A DNA stretch of 64,000 nt from PLGF01 sp052139695 (GCA_052139695.1 JBKQWF010000056.1:1-64000); one strand, 5' to 3'. Positions 1-8,336 are shown, counted from the first letter of the stretch. The notes: generated by a model not told the origin, from the letters alone. Program-made: numbers and translations.

Positions 1-123
1 CAAGGGCTGGAAGACTATGAGAAGCGACACCAAGACCGTAAGTTGTCTGCCTTGAAGAAGGCCGCGATCGTGATGGGATTCGAACTTGTTGTCAAACAAC
101 CAATTGCGCAAGCAGTTTCTTGA
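1..123 (+). CDS. C-terminal end of a possible transposase (partial)
   Basis: An open frame enters from the left edge and stops with TGA at 121-123, giving 40 residues. The tail is rich in basic residues and reads KLSALKKAAIVMGFELVV near its end. This basic helix followed by a GF-x-LV strand resembles the last residues of some insertion-sequence transposases, but the fragment is too short to assign a family. The 120 bases between it and the next gene hold no other gene that I can support. It could equally be the end of another DNA-binding protein. Confidence 0.4.
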   Translation, partial: QGLEDYEKRHQDRKLSALKKAAIVMGFELVVKQPIAQAVS

Positions 124-243
124 GAGATTTAGCTCCTAGCGGAGCCGGAAGGGGAGAGCGACGCACCAAGAAGGCGAGATACCGCCGATCCCTCCAAGAC
201 CTCCAGATTATCCTGGACGGCGGGCATTCGATGTGTAAAATGA

Positions 244-1511
244 ATGCTGAAGCTAATGAAAACCCTTTGCCGGGGGCTGCTCTTCGTTTGGCTGCTGGTT
301 TTGGCAGCGTTAGTGGAACCGTGTTCATGCACGCGATCTTCGCCGGACGCTTGGTGGCTGCAAGAATCGCCGGAAAAAGTTCTGGCCAAGGCCCTGGCGA
401 CAAATCAAAACCTGACCTTTTTTTATGCTAAAAAAATTGGCGCGTCATACCTGCTGATTAATGATCTGTTCGCCAAAACCAATCGTAACGAGCGAACAGA
501 CTTTTTCCAACGAAGAAATTCCGACGGTTTCGTCGAGACAAAAAAAGTCTATGTGACAGAGAAGCTTCAACGGACGGTTTACAAACTGAAAAGCGGGCAT
601 TACCATTTCAGCGACGGCCAGATCATCAAATCGGAATTTGCGGACGGCGAGGATTTGGAAAAGACAATTGCCGACAAATTCAATCGTCCTTACGACTGCA
701 AAATTCTCCAATCGAAAAGGGTCGGCACAAACGACTGCATTGTCGTCGCCCGTTCGATGACTCCAAAGTTTTTGGATGCGATCAAAGCTATTTACTACAA
801 GGACGGCACGAAGGAACAAGAAGCATGGGCTGGCGGAGATTTTAGAAATTTCATTCAATCTGAAACGGACTATTATTTCAGGAAAAGTGACGGCGTCGCG
901 ATTGGTCAAATCACGCGAAATCATCGGGGTGAAGAATTGGAAGACTGGCTTTATGACGAAGTGGAAATTAACCAGCCCATTCCAGATCAGGAATTCATTC
1001 TGCCACAAGGCGACATCAAAATCGCCAAATCATTCGACGAGTTCATGCAGATTTCCGGCCAATTACTGGCGGCTAAACGGGCTAAGGCCCGCAAGGACCC
1101 CGCGGCCATACTCTCCGACAAGCGTGTGGCCGAACTGCCATGGGCCACCGATTTGCCGGGAGCACTGCGGCAGGCCAAGGCTGAACATAAAATCGTGCTG
1201 CTGGATTTCACCGGTTCCGATTGGTGCATGTGGTGCACTAGGTTTGACGATGACGTTTTGTCCAAGCCGGAATTTGCCAGTTACGCCAAAACCAATCTGG
1301 TGATGGTGAGGGTGGACTTCCCCATAACAAACCTCAGAGCGATTTGGTCAAGAAGGCGAACGAAGGATTACAGACGAAATTCAAAGTGGATGGTTTCCCA
1401 ACCTATGTCGCTTTAAAGCCCAACGGAAAAGAAGTTGGCCGGCAGGCTGGCTATTTGTCCGGCGGACCGCGGGCTTTCATTGCCGAGCTGGAAAGGTTTC
1501 GCAAGCCGTAA
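244..1511 (+). pseudogene. Secreted thioredoxin-fold protein, frame broken near 1320
   Basis: The protein starts with a hydrophobic signal segment (first ATG at 244; the ATG at 256 gives a cleaner MKTL start). A long region of unknown function follows, with a thioredoxin-like domain at the C-terminus. The domain carries a CxxC redox motif in GSDWCMWCTRF at about residue 328, typical of periplasmic thioredoxins. The frame that begins at 244 runs out at 1416 in unrelated sequence. From about 1320 the -1 frame continues the domain without interruption (KVDGFPTYVALKPNG, with the cis-proline loop) to TAA at 1509-1511. One base therefore seems to be missing around the C run at 1319-1323. This could be a true pseudogene or a sequencing error. 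The function is probably disulfide handling in the cell envelope. Confidence 0.75.
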
Positions 1512-1558
1512 TCTCTCCCCGCCTTGAACCCTCCGGGCCAGCCGTATATCGTCTGGCC

Positions 1559-2422
1559 ATGACGAAACATCGGATTGGTCTCATTGGCGGCAGCGGGCTC
1601 TATCATATCGAAGGTTTTACCAGGCAAAAATGGGTCAAGATCAAAACCCCATTTGGCGAGCCGTCCGATGACTTTTTGACGGGCCAGTTGGCCGGGCGTG
1701 AGGTCGTCTTTCTGCCCCGGCATGCCCGCGGGCATCGGCTGCTGCCCAGCGAACTGAACCATCGTGCCAACATCTATGGCATGAAAAAACTGGGGGTGGA
1801 CTGGATCATCAGCGTTAGCGCGGTGGGGTCGCTCCAGGAAAAATACAAACCTTGCGACATTGTCCTGGTGGACCAGTTCGTGGACCGGACAAAACAGTCC
1901 TTGGCACACACGTTTTTTGGACGCGGGATCGTCGCGCACGTCGCGCTGGCGGAACCGATTTGCCCGGAACTGCGCGAGTTGCTCTTTCAAAGCGCCCGAG
2001 GCGAAGGAGCGCGCGTCCATAACGGCGGCACTTATGTCAATATGGAAGGCCCGGCTTTTAGCACCCGCGCCGAGTCCATGACGAACCATCAACTGGGTTA
2101 TGACGTCATTGGCATGACCAATTTGGGCGAGGCCAAATGCGCCCGCGAAGCAGAGATGGCCTACGCCACGATGGCGATGATCACCGATTATGATTGTTGG
2201 AAGGCCGATGAAGCCCATGTCACGGTGGAAATGGTCATTGCCAACCTGATGAAGAACGCCAGCCGGGCCAAGGCGATCCTGGGGCGTGTGATCCCGCGAA
2301 TTCCCTCCGAACCCGCCTGGCCATGCCACGAGGCCCTCAAAAATGCCATCATGACGGACAAAAAACTGTGGCCTGCCAAGACCAAGGCGCAATTGAAGCC
2401 ATTACTGAGCAAATACTTATAG
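1559..2422 (+). CDS. mtnP: S-methyl-5'-thioadenosine phosphorylase
   Basis: This cytoplasmic enzyme cleaves methylthioadenosine with phosphate into adenine and methylthioribose-1-phosphate, the entry step of methionine salvage and polyamine by-product recycling. The 287-residue length is normal for the family. Visible motifs are the N-terminal phosphate-binding GLIGGSGLY, the LPRHARGHR loop, SVSAVGSL, and the substrate-binding block NMEGPAFSTRAES followed by GMTNLGEAKCAREAEM. The ATG at 1559 sits 47 bp after the broken thioredoxin gene and agrees with the family N-terminus. A 94-bp gap separates it from the aldolase gene on the same strand. A general purine nucleoside phosphorylase is the alternative, but the motifs favour MTAP. 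Confidence 0.93.
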   Translation: MTKHRIGLIGGSGLYHIEGFTRQKWVKIKTPFGEPSDDFLTGQLAGREVVFLPRHARGHRLLPSELNHRANIYGMKKLGVDWIISVSAVGSLQEKYKPCDIVLVDQFVDRTKQSLAHTFFGRGIVAHVALAEPICPELRELLFQSARGEGARVHNGGTYVNMEGPAFSTRAESMTNHQLGYDVIGMTNLGEAKCAREAEMAYATMAMITDYDCWKADEAHVTVEMVIANLMKNASRAKAILGRVIPRIPSEPAWPCHEALKNAIMTDKKLWPAKTKAQLKPLLSKYL

Positions 2423-2516
2423 CCAAGGCTGGAAAAACTCTTGCGGAATTTCTTGCCTCTTCAAAGGCGTTGCGTATATTTGCGCAACTTATGGACGACA
2501 GTCCGACGGAAAATAA

Positions 2517-3440
2517 ATGATTATGAATACATCCCGAACAAAAGAAATACTCAGTTGGTACGGCAGCGATAACCCGGGGACCTTGACAAACCTGGCCAAG
2601 TTGCTCAATCACGGCAAATTGGCCGGCACGGGCAAGTTGGTGATCCTTCCTGTGGACCAAGGCTTTGAACACGGCCCGGCGCGCAGTTTCGCCGTCAATC
2701 CACCCGGCTACGATCCGCGATACCACTTTCAATTGGCCATCGACGCGGGCTGCAATGCCTATGCCGCCCCTTTGGGTTTCATCGAGGCGGCAGCGCGCGA
2801 TTTCGCGGGCGAGATTCCCCTGATTCTCAAGATCAACAACCACGATGTCCTCCTGGACGAAAAGGACCCGTTGCCGGCCTTGACCAGCGGCGTGGAAGAC
2901 GCGTTGCGCTTGGGCTGCGCCGCCATTGGATTCACCATTTACCCTGGCTCGACCGAGCGGGTGAGAATGTATGAACAATTGCGCGAAGCCACCGCCCTGG
3001 CCAAGAAAAACGGTTTGGCCGTGGTGGTCTGGTCCTATCCGCGCGGTTCCTCTCTGAGCAAGAAGGGTGAGACGGCGATGGACGTTTGCGGTTATGCCGC
3101 CCACATCGCGGCGGAATTGGGCGCACACATCATCAAAGTGAAGCTGCCTTCGGCTGACCTGGAACAGGAAGCGGCCCGCAAGGTTTATGAAAAGGAAAAA
3201 GTTCCGATTTCCACCCTGACCGAGAGAGTCAAACACGTTGTGCAATGCGCCTTCAACGGACGGCGCATCGTGATCTTCTCCGGCGGCGCGGCCAACACCG
3301 ATGAGGCTGTCTTCACGGAAGTTACGGCGATTCGCGACGGCGGCGGCTTCGGCTCCATCATGGGCCGCAATTCCTTCCAGCGTCAAAAAGACGCGGCGGT
3401 GCAATTCCTGGGCAAAATCATGTCCATCTACAAGGGTTAA
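2517..3440 (+). CDS. fbaB: Class I fructose-bisphosphate aldolase (FbaB/DhnA type)
   Basis: This enzyme splits fructose-1,6-bisphosphate into glyceraldehyde-3-phosphate and dihydroxyacetone phosphate through a Schiff base, in glycolysis and gluconeogenesis. The 307 residues cover a complete TIM barrel. The N-terminal VILPVDQGFEHGP motif and the strand carrying the catalytic lysine (GAHIIKVKLPSAD) are typical of the archaeal/DhnA-type family. The C-terminal phosphate-binding IVIFSGGA is also present. The start may be the ATG at 2517 or the one at 2523 (MNTSRTKE). No strong ribosome-binding site distinguishes them. A stem-loop about 70 bp downstream (3509-3535) could end the transcript. Confidence 0.93.
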   Translation: MIMNTSRTKEILSWYGSDNPGTLTNLAKLLNHGKLAGTGKLVILPVDQGFEHGPARSFAVNPPGYDPRYHFQLAIDAGCNAYAAPLGFIEAAARDFAGEIPLILKINNHDVLLDEKDPLPALTSGVEDALRLGCAAIGFTIYPGSTERVRMYEQLREATALAKKNGLAVVVWSYPRGSSLSKKGETAMDVCGYAAHIAAELGAHIIKVKLPSADLEQEAARKVYEKEKVPISTLTERVKHVVQCAFNGRRIVIFSGGAANTDEAVFTEVTAIRDGGGFGSIMGRNSFQRQKDAAVQFLGKIMSIYKG

Positions 3441-3508
3441 GGCGGTTAAGGCGCGAGATACTTGCGCCCCGCGGCCCTGTCCTGCAACGGACTTCTGTTT
3501 GATTCAAG

Positions 3509-3535
3509 GCCTGTTAGACTTCTCGTCTAACAGGC
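3509..3535 (+). terminator. Stem-loop after the aldolase gene
   Basis: A perfect 11-bp inverted repeat (GCCTGTTAGAC / GTCTAACAGGC) flanks a 5-base TTCTC loop. It lies 69 bp after the fbaB stop and before a gene-poor stretch, which fits a transcription terminator. It lacks a downstream T run, so it would be an imperfect rho-independent terminator or an mRNA-stabilising hairpin. Confidence 0.5.
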
Positions 3536-3609
3536 ACATAGCCAATTATTGTGTGAAGCTTGACAAAATAGGGTAGGCGAATCTTGGCCGGCACCTTTAA
3601 GGTGCCAGC

Positions 3610-3912
3610 ATGACTCGTATCATTAAGTTATCGGTTTTTCGCCTCAACAATCGCGCGGTGGCCCTGGGCTCCGACTATTCATGCCGGAGCGTTCTGGCCA
3701 ACATCCGCGTCGTCATGGACCGGATAGCCCCGCTAGGGTTTGAAGATGAAGACGGATTTCACCTTGGCGTGGAACCGCCGCCGGATTCCAGCGGCGAGCG
3801 CCTCAGCCTTCGCAAATTGCGTCCGCGCAAGCTCCTGAGCTTCCGGTCGTGGCGTCCCTCGCGCCAATTGGCTATCGCCCTCAGGCCGCTTCGGAGCGCC
3901 CCAGCGCTTTGA
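3610..3912 (+). CDS. Doubtful small ORF, no recognised family
   Basis: This 100-codon frame starts with ATG at 3610, just after the 3590-3606 palindrome. The first two thirds look protein-like, with an acidic stretch (LGFEDEDGFHLGVEPPP near residues 42-58). The end is arginine-rich and looks like untranslated sequence. I see no ribosome-binding site and recognise no family. It could be a decayed gene or chance. Confidence 0.25.
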   Translation: MTRIIKLSVFRLNNRAVALGSDYSCRSVLANIRVVMDRIAPLGFEDEDGFHLGVEPPPDSSGERLSLRKLRPRKLLSFRSWRPSRQLAIALRPLRSAPAL

Positions 3913-4016
3913 CGGTTACGTCGTGCGTTGCAGTTAGGATGGATTGTCCCATTCATGCCGCGGTAACCGATGCAAAAACCGCTTTAAACTTCCCGCGCTG
4001 AGCCCCATATTTCGAT

Positions 4017-5774
4017 ATGGACAAAGGCCGGATTGCGGAGATTCTGTCGGAAATTGGAACGTTGCTGGAGCTAAAAGGCGAAGTCGTTTTCAAGACGCGC
4101 GCCTACGCCAACGCGGCGCGGACGCTGGAAAGCCTTACGGAGCCACTGGAAGTCATCCTGGCGGAGAACCGGCTGAGTGAAATAAAGGGCATCGGGGAAG
4201 CGCTGCAAAAAAAAATCACCGAATTGGCCACCACCGGGGCGCTGGCTTACTACGACGAACTCAAAGCATCATTCCCTCCAGGTCTGTTGGAAATGCTGCA
4301 CATTCCCGGCTTGGGCCCCAAAAAGGTCAAAGCGCTTTACGAGAAGCTGGGCATTGCCACCATTGAACAGTTGGAAAAATTGTGCCTGGAGGGCAAAGTC
4401 GCGGAACTGGACGGTTTCGGCCAAAAGACCCAGGACAAAATTCTCGATGGCATCCGGTTTCGCCGCCAATACGCCTCGCAACATTTGCTTTTCGACGCCC
4501 TCTCGGCAGCGGAATCGATTCTGGAGGACTTGCGCGGGCATCCAGATGTGGTGCGGTGCAGTTCCGCCGGCAGCTTGAGGCGATTTAAGGAAGTTATCGG
4601 CGACATCGACCTGCTGGCATCATCCAGGAAGCTGGGCGCTGTTCTTGACTTTTTTACGCATTTGCCAGACGTGGTCAGCGTCAGCGCCAAAGGGGAAACG
4701 AAGGCCAGCGTGATCCTTCCGGACGGTCTCCAGGCCGATTTGCGCGTGGTGAGCGATGCGGAATTTCCCTTTGCGCTGGCCTATTTCACGGGCAGCAAGC
4801 AACACAACATCGTGATGCGCCAGCGCGCCATTCAAAGGGGCTTGCGGCTCAACGAGTACGGGTTGTTTAAATCGGAGGTGGAAACCCGCGACCCTGATCT
4901 TTTAGTCCGTTGCCAGACGGAAGAGGAGATTTTCCAGCAGCTTGGCCTGGCCTTCGTGCCGCCGGAATTGCGGGAAGATGCCGGTGAATTTACCGCCGCG
5001 GAAAAGAACCAAATACCCCGGCTCCTGGAATGGACCCAGTTGAAGGGCTCGCTCCACAATCATTCCAACTGGAGCGACGGACGGGATGCACTCGGGGAAA
5101 TTGCGGATTTTATGGAAGAGCTGGGGTGCGACTATTGGGCCATCACCGATCATTCCAAGTCGTCCGTGCAGGCCAACGGACTGGCACCGGAGCGCTTGCG
5201 CCAGCAGATACAGGAGATTCAGACGCTCAACCGCAAGTTGGAGGACGACGGTGCGCATATCCGGCTGTTGACAGGGGCGGAGGTCGATATTCTCTCCAGC
5301 GGCGCGCTGGATTACGACAACGACCTTTTGGCGCAGTTGGACGTAGTCGTAGCCAGCATCCATCAGGCCTTTACGCAAACCGAGGCGGAAATAACCAAAC
5401 GCCTCATCGCCGCCGCGCAAAATCCATACGTCCACATCCTGGGGCATTTGACAGGCCGGCTGCTGCTGGACCGCGAAGCCTATAAAGTCAACCAGATAGC
5501 GGTGATCGACGCCTGCGCCGCCAACGGCACCTGGATTGAGTTGAACGCCAATCCGCGCCGTTTCGACATGGATTGGCGGCTTTGGCACTACGCCAAGGAG
5601 AAAGGCGTCAAATGCGTCATCAATTGCGACGCCCACCGCCTTGAGAACGCGCAATTTCTCCGGCTCGGCGCCGGGGTGGCGCGCAAGGGATGGCTTGGAG
5701 CGGACGATGTCATCAACACCCTGCCCCTGGGCAAGCTCAAAGTCGAATTGGGGCGAAAGCGGGCGCGGGCTTGA
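4017..5774 (+). CDS. polX: DNA polymerase/3'-5' exonuclease PolX
   Basis: This is a family X DNA polymerase with a C-terminal PHP nuclease domain, acting in base-excision and gap repair. In order, the 585 residues show an 8-kDa-like helical region, a helix-hairpin-helix segment (IPGLGPKKVKALYEKLGI, about residues 96-115), and the nucleotidyltransferase core. The core carries GSLRR and the catalytic Asp-x-Asp in GDIDLL near residues 190-203. The C-terminal third is the PHP domain, with metal ligands in HNHSNWSDG, AITDHSK and CDAHRL. The length matches bacterial PolX. It stands alone, 242 bp before the next start. Confidence 0.95.
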   Translation: MDKGRIAEILSEIGTLLELKGEVVFKTRAYANAARTLESLTEPLEVILAENRLSEIKGIGEALQKKITELATTGALAYYDELKASFPPGLLEMLHIPGLGPKKVKALYEKLGIATIEQLEKLCLEGKVAELDGFGQKTQDKILDGIRFRRQYASQHLLFDALSAAESILEDLRGHPDVVRCSSAGSLRRFKEVIGDIDLLASSRKLGAVLDFFTHLPDVVSVSAKGETKASVILPDGLQADLRVVSDAEFPFALAYFTGSKQHNIVMRQRAIQRGLRLNEYGLFKSEVETRDPDLLVRCQTEEEIFQQLGLAFVPPELREDAGEFTAAEKNQIPRLLEWTQLKGSLHNHSNWSDGRDALGEIADFMEELGCDYWAITDHSKSSVQANGLAPERLRQQIQEIQTLNRKLEDDGAHIRLLTGAEVDILSSGALDYDNDLLAQLDVVVASIHQAFTQTEAEITKRLIAAAQNPYVHILGHLTGRLLLDREAYKVNQIAVIDACAANGTWIELNANPRRFDMDWRLWHYAKEKGVKCVINCDAHRLENAQFLRLGAGVARKGWLGADDVINTLPLGKLKVELGRKRARA

Positions 5775-5812
5775 GCCACAAATGGGGAAAACGAGTGCGC
5801 TTAAAAGTGCCG

Positions 5813-5868
5813 GGCAGGGCAGGGCGCGTCACTCCGCGCTCGGCGCTCCGGCGGGCAGGGGGGCTGCC
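5813..5868. repeat. GC-rich imperfect palindrome, possibly a REP remnant
   Basis: The segment begins GGCAGGGC and ends GGCTGCC, with GC-rich sequence and further short palindromes between. Its start resembles the GGCAGGG arm of the clearer REP-like element at 58753-58825. Too degenerate for a firm call. Confidence 0.3.
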
Positions 5869-5923
5869 AATCCATCCTGAAACTGGCCGACTGATTTAAT
5901 CGCACACGGGGAAAACCGCTCCC

Positions 5924-5951
5924 TTGACAAGCTCTGGCGAGAAGATATTGT
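5924..5951 (+). promoter_or_regulatory. Sigma-70-like promoter
   Basis: A consensus -35 hexamer TTGACA (5924-5929) is followed after 16 bp by TATTGT (5946-5951). The next ATG, at 5979, is about 20 bases past the expected start site, with an AGAAAGG ribosome-binding site just upstream. This would drive the small secreted protein gene. Confidence 0.55.
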
Positions 5952-5978
5952 GCGGAACAAAGAAAGGTCAATCATTCT

Positions 5979-6428
5979 ATGAAATTGCGGACTATCGCTC
6001 AAACTCTCTCTTTTGCGGCTGGAATAGCAATCCTGCCATTAAGTCTTGCGGCGAACCAAGCCTCTTCGCCCACGGCTCCGTCGGACCTCAGCATCGCGCC
6101 CTACCAATCGCCCTCCCTTGACCGAGTTGGTTGGGACGAGGCCAAAAGGAAGAAGCTGCGCCACGCATATTGGATTCTGGAACAGGCCGACCACGATTAT
6201 GCCGGCCACCGCGTCAAGGCGATGGAAGAGATCCGCAAGGCTGGCCGGATCATGGGCATGGACCTCAAAGGGGATGGCTACGGCGGAGAACGCCCGCATT
6301 GGTCCGACGCCCTCCTGCGCGAAGCCCGGCGCAACCTGCATGACATCGTGGAAGAGAGCGGCGGCGGAGAGCACAAGCACATCCGTTTAGCGATCAAGGA
6401 AATCGACCACGCGCTGGAAGCGCATTAA
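5979..6428 (+). CDS. Small secreted protein of unknown function
   Basis: This 149-residue protein has an N-terminal signal peptide (basic MKLR, a hydrophobic core and a likely cut after SLAA near residue 25). The mature part is helical and rich in charged residues and histidine, with segments such as AYWILEQADHDYAGHRVKAM and a C-terminal HIRLAIKEIDHALEAH. It probably folds as a small periplasmic helical bundle. I do not recognise the family. It has its own promoter at 5924-5951 and ends tail to tail with the FmdB-like gene, overlapping it by 4 bases. Confidence 0.7.
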   Translation: MKLRTIAQTLSFAAGIAILPLSLAANQASSPTAPSDLSIAPYQSPSLDRVGWDEAKRKKLRHAYWILEQADHDYAGHRVKAMEEIRKAGRIMGMDLKGDGYGGERPHWSDALLREARRNLHDIVEESGGGEHKHIRLAIKEIDHALEAH

Positions 6429-6790
6429 CTTTTCTCGGTTGCGGAAGGCTTGGTCGCCGGAGCAGGCGCCGGCGCCGAGGTTTTCGCCGCGGTCGCGCCA
6501 TCGCTTTTGGTTTCCTTCTTGCTGGAAGCAGAAGCGGAGTTGGCGGCGGAATTCGCGTCTTTCTTGGCGGCCTCCTTGTAGCTCTCGCTGCGGTAATCGG
6601 TGGTGTAAAAGCCACTGCCTTTAAAAATCAGGCCGCCGCCGGCGACGATGACGCGGGAAACTTTGCCCTTGCCCCAGGGTTTGAGATGGCACAGATCCTG
6701 GGGACAGGTTTTCAGCGGTTTGGCAGTGATCCGTTGGACCGTTTCAAAATGGTGCTCGCACTTGGAGCAGACGTATTCATAAGTCGGCAT
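6425..6790 (-). CDS. FmdB-type zinc-ribbon protein
   Basis: The N-terminus MPTYEYVCSKCEHHFE is the signature of the FmdB/CxxC zinc-ribbon family of small putative regulators. The second cysteine pair is in KTCPQDLC, a slightly widened knuckle. A glycine-rich GGGLIFKGSGFYTTDY segment, also typical, follows. The last 50 residues are a low-complexity Ala/Ser/Lys/Pro tail. The family start is the ATG at 6790; an extension to 6808 adds only six residues. Length from 6790 is 121 residues. It is convergent with the small secreted protein. The family's molecular role is poorly known. Confidence 0.82.
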   Translation of the reverse strand: MPTYEYVCSKCEHHFETVQRITAKPLKTCPQDLCHLKPWGKGKVSRVIVAGGGLIFKGSGFYTTDYRSESYKEAAKKDANSAANSASASSKKETKSDGATAAKTSAPAPAPATKPSATEKS

Positions 6791-7312
6791 CGGCTTTGCA
6801 TATACCAAATGCGGCCGGATTTCAAACGAAAGAGGAGACGAGCGCTAAATCGCTTGCCAACGTCGCGCTCTGCTAATAAGTTGACTGAGGAAAACCGATG
6901 AGGAATGATGGGGAACAGTATTCCCCTTGACTGCTCGGTTGATTCGTAGGAAGAGGGCCCGCGAAAGGACCCGCGCATGTTTGTCGGCACGTCTTGGCGA
7001 AAGCGTGGCCTTGCCGTGGCTTTAGGCACTCGCCTGACAACGTTTTAGGGGAAAACCGGGACAAAACGGGGGCAAAAAGAGGCTTGACGGTGAAGGGTGC
7101 GTTAGTGTAATAGTTTGAGCTACGAGTCGATTTGGGTCAAACGGCAGAAGAAAAGTCGATATTTACAGAAAAAAACAGGTTCGCAATTTGCCGGTGAAAG
7201 CGACGAAAATGCGTGTGATGGCCAAAACCTTGTCCAGAGTCGGGCAGCGCTCATTGGGGGTGTTTGCGCCGGTTGTGCTGGCATCGCCGCCCCAGATGAT
7301 CTCTTGCTAAAT
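6791..7312. other. Upstream region and leader of the exopolysaccharide locus
   Basis: This 522-bp interval separates the minus-strand FmdB gene from the plus-strand NusG-like gene. It contains a short hairpin (GGGGAA / TTCCCC, 6910-6926), the promoter at 7084-7113 and about 190 nt of untranslated leader. No open frame in it is convincing. A TTG at 7115 would extend the NusG-like protein, but it lies at the expected transcription start and is unlikely. Confidence 0.5.
7084..7113 (+). promoter_or_regulatory. Probable promoter of the exopolysaccharide locus
   Basis: TTGACG (7084-7089) and TAATAG (7108-7113) are separated by 18 bp. Transcription would start near 7120 and leave about 190 nt of leader before the ATG at 7313. 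It is the best sigma-70-like match ahead of the long plus-strand gene run. Confidence 0.5.
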
Positions 7313-7912
7313 ATGCGACAACCGCTCATCAGCGTCCCATTGTGGTATTGTGCCAGAACCAAGCCAAAGCACGAGCATATCGCGGCCGCCAACGTGAGCA
7401 AGAGGCTTGGTCTGGAGGTCTTTCATCCGCGGTTGCGCCTGGAGCGGGCCACTAAGCGCGGGATGATGCGGGTCGTAGAACCTCTCTTTCCTTGTTACAT
7501 CTTCATTCATTGTGTGCTTGAAACTCGCATAGATGAGATTCGGCATGTCACGGGCATCAGCAGTCTGGTTCATTTTGGCAAGAAAATACCGGCAGTACCG
7601 GACGAAGCCATTGCTGAATTAAAGCAGTGCTTTGAGTCGGAAGCCCCTATGGTTGTGGAGGATGGAGTGGTCCCTGGAGCGGAGGCGACCATCGTAGAGG
7701 GCTCATTCATGGGCTTCTCAGGGAGAGTGGTTCGGACATTATCAGCGGGGCAAAGGGTACAAATCCTGCTCGACTTCTTAGGAAGAGTTACCTTGGCAGA
7801 GATTGACCGGAAATCGTTGAAAGTGGAGAACCGGAGCGCGGCCGACCGTCTTCCCCTCCTGGCGACACCTGGATTCCCAGATGTCACGGTGGCGGGATGG
7901 AGCAGGGCATAG
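7313..7912 (+). CDS. NusG-like specialised antiterminator (RfaH/UpxY type)
   Basis: The protein shows an N-terminal NGN domain (LWYCARTKPKHEH near residues 10-22, then RVVEPLFPCYIFIH). A C-terminal KOW-like domain follows (VVPGAEATIVEGSFMGFSG). Paralogues of this type (RfaH, UpxY, LoaP) bind RNA polymerase and help it read through long polysaccharide operons. The context, first gene of a 47-kb plus-strand exopolysaccharide locus, supports that role. I chose the ATG at 7313 (199 residues) because the NGN domain begins right after it. The extra N-terminus from the TTG at 7115 is low in family-like sequence. The housekeeping nusG normally sits beside secE and rplK, which are absent here. Confidence 0.85.
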   Translation: MRQPLISVPLWYCARTKPKHEHIAAANVSKRLGLEVFHPRLRLERATKRGMMRVVEPLFPCYIFIHCVLETRIDEIRHVTGISSLVHFGKKIPAVPDEAIAELKQCFESEAPMVVEDGVVPGAEATIVEGSFMGFSGRVVRTLSAGQRVQILLDFLGRVTLAEIDRKSLKVENRSAADRLPLLATPGFPDVTVAGWSRA

Positions 7913-8336
7913 CATAGCGGCGGCTGGGGTTTTATCAGGGCAACAGCAATAAATGGGTTAGAGTAAAAAAAGTTGGCGAACCAGAGACACGCCAGCAAGT
8001 GCGGAGCATTTTACTTGCATTTTTGCGATTGTCATGATATTGGTCTGTGGTTGAAGGGGAACGCAGTTTGATTCACGCAACGCTTGAGCACACTGGCTGT
8101 GGCCCATCGTGGGATTGTCAGCCGGATCGCGGATTAGTGTGAAAGCTAGCAGAGGGACGTTTCGGGGATGTCACTTTCGGACGGACTTTTCAGGCTGTCC
8201 GGCAGGGCTGTGACCCTGGGCGACCCGCATCTTATTTCAAACTGATCTTATCTAATCTTGACACTGGGCCGCGCCCCAGGGCCGACCGTCTTCAAATCCC
8301 ATTTCGGAACCTTTTGTTGAGGTTCCAACCAAATCC
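7913..8336. other. 424-bp gap between antiterminator and first structural gene
   Basis: No open frame is supported. The end holds a 7-bp hairpin (GGAACCT / AGGTTCC, 8306-8326) ten bases before the next ATG. Just upstream lies a short CTGGG/CCCAG stem around 8265-8279. A weak TTGCAT element at 8015-8020 with a poor -10 could be a second promoter. I could not match the interval to a known riboswitch or to an ops/JUMPstart element. Confidence 0.45.
8306..8326 (+). promoter_or_regulatory. Hairpin next to the sugar-transferase start
   Basis: A perfect 7-bp inverted repeat with a 7-base TTTGTTG loop ends 10 bases before the ATG at 8337. It covers the place where a ribosome-binding site would be, and no Shine-Dalgarno sequence is seen there. 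It may affect translation or be a small attenuator. Confidence 0.35.

Larger units (their letters stand above)
3441..4016. other. 576-bp stretch without a firm gene
   Basis: This interval holds the 11-bp stem-loop at 3509-3535 and a second short palindrome at 3590-3606 (GGCACCTT t AAGGTGCC). A weak 100-codon open frame at 3610-3912 is listed separately. No RNA gene or mobile element is recognisable. Confidence 0.5.

Noticed and set aside
80..105. tRNA-like T-loop (GTTCGAATCCC on the minus strand)
   Set aside because: The flanking stems do not pair and no acceptor or anticodon arm is present.
1451..3404. Long minus-strand frames at 1451-2392 and 2349-3404
   Set aside because: They lie opposite mtnP and fbaB, whose motifs are unmistakable, and their own translations show no family features.
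6910..6926. GGGGAA/TTCCCC hairpin with an adjacent TTGACT
   Set aside because: The stem is short and no suitable -10 element follows TTGACT, so neither a terminator nor a promoter is convincing.
7115..7312. TTG start giving a 66-residue longer NusG-like protein
   Set aside because: The TTG sits two bases after the -10 element, the extra residues do not resemble an NGN domain, and the ATG at 7313 fits the family.
7840..8293. 14-bp direct repeat GGCCGACCGTCTTC at 7840-7853 and 8280-8293
   Set aside because: One copy is inside the NusG-like coding region, and a match of this length is not rare enough in 64 kb to mean an attachment site.
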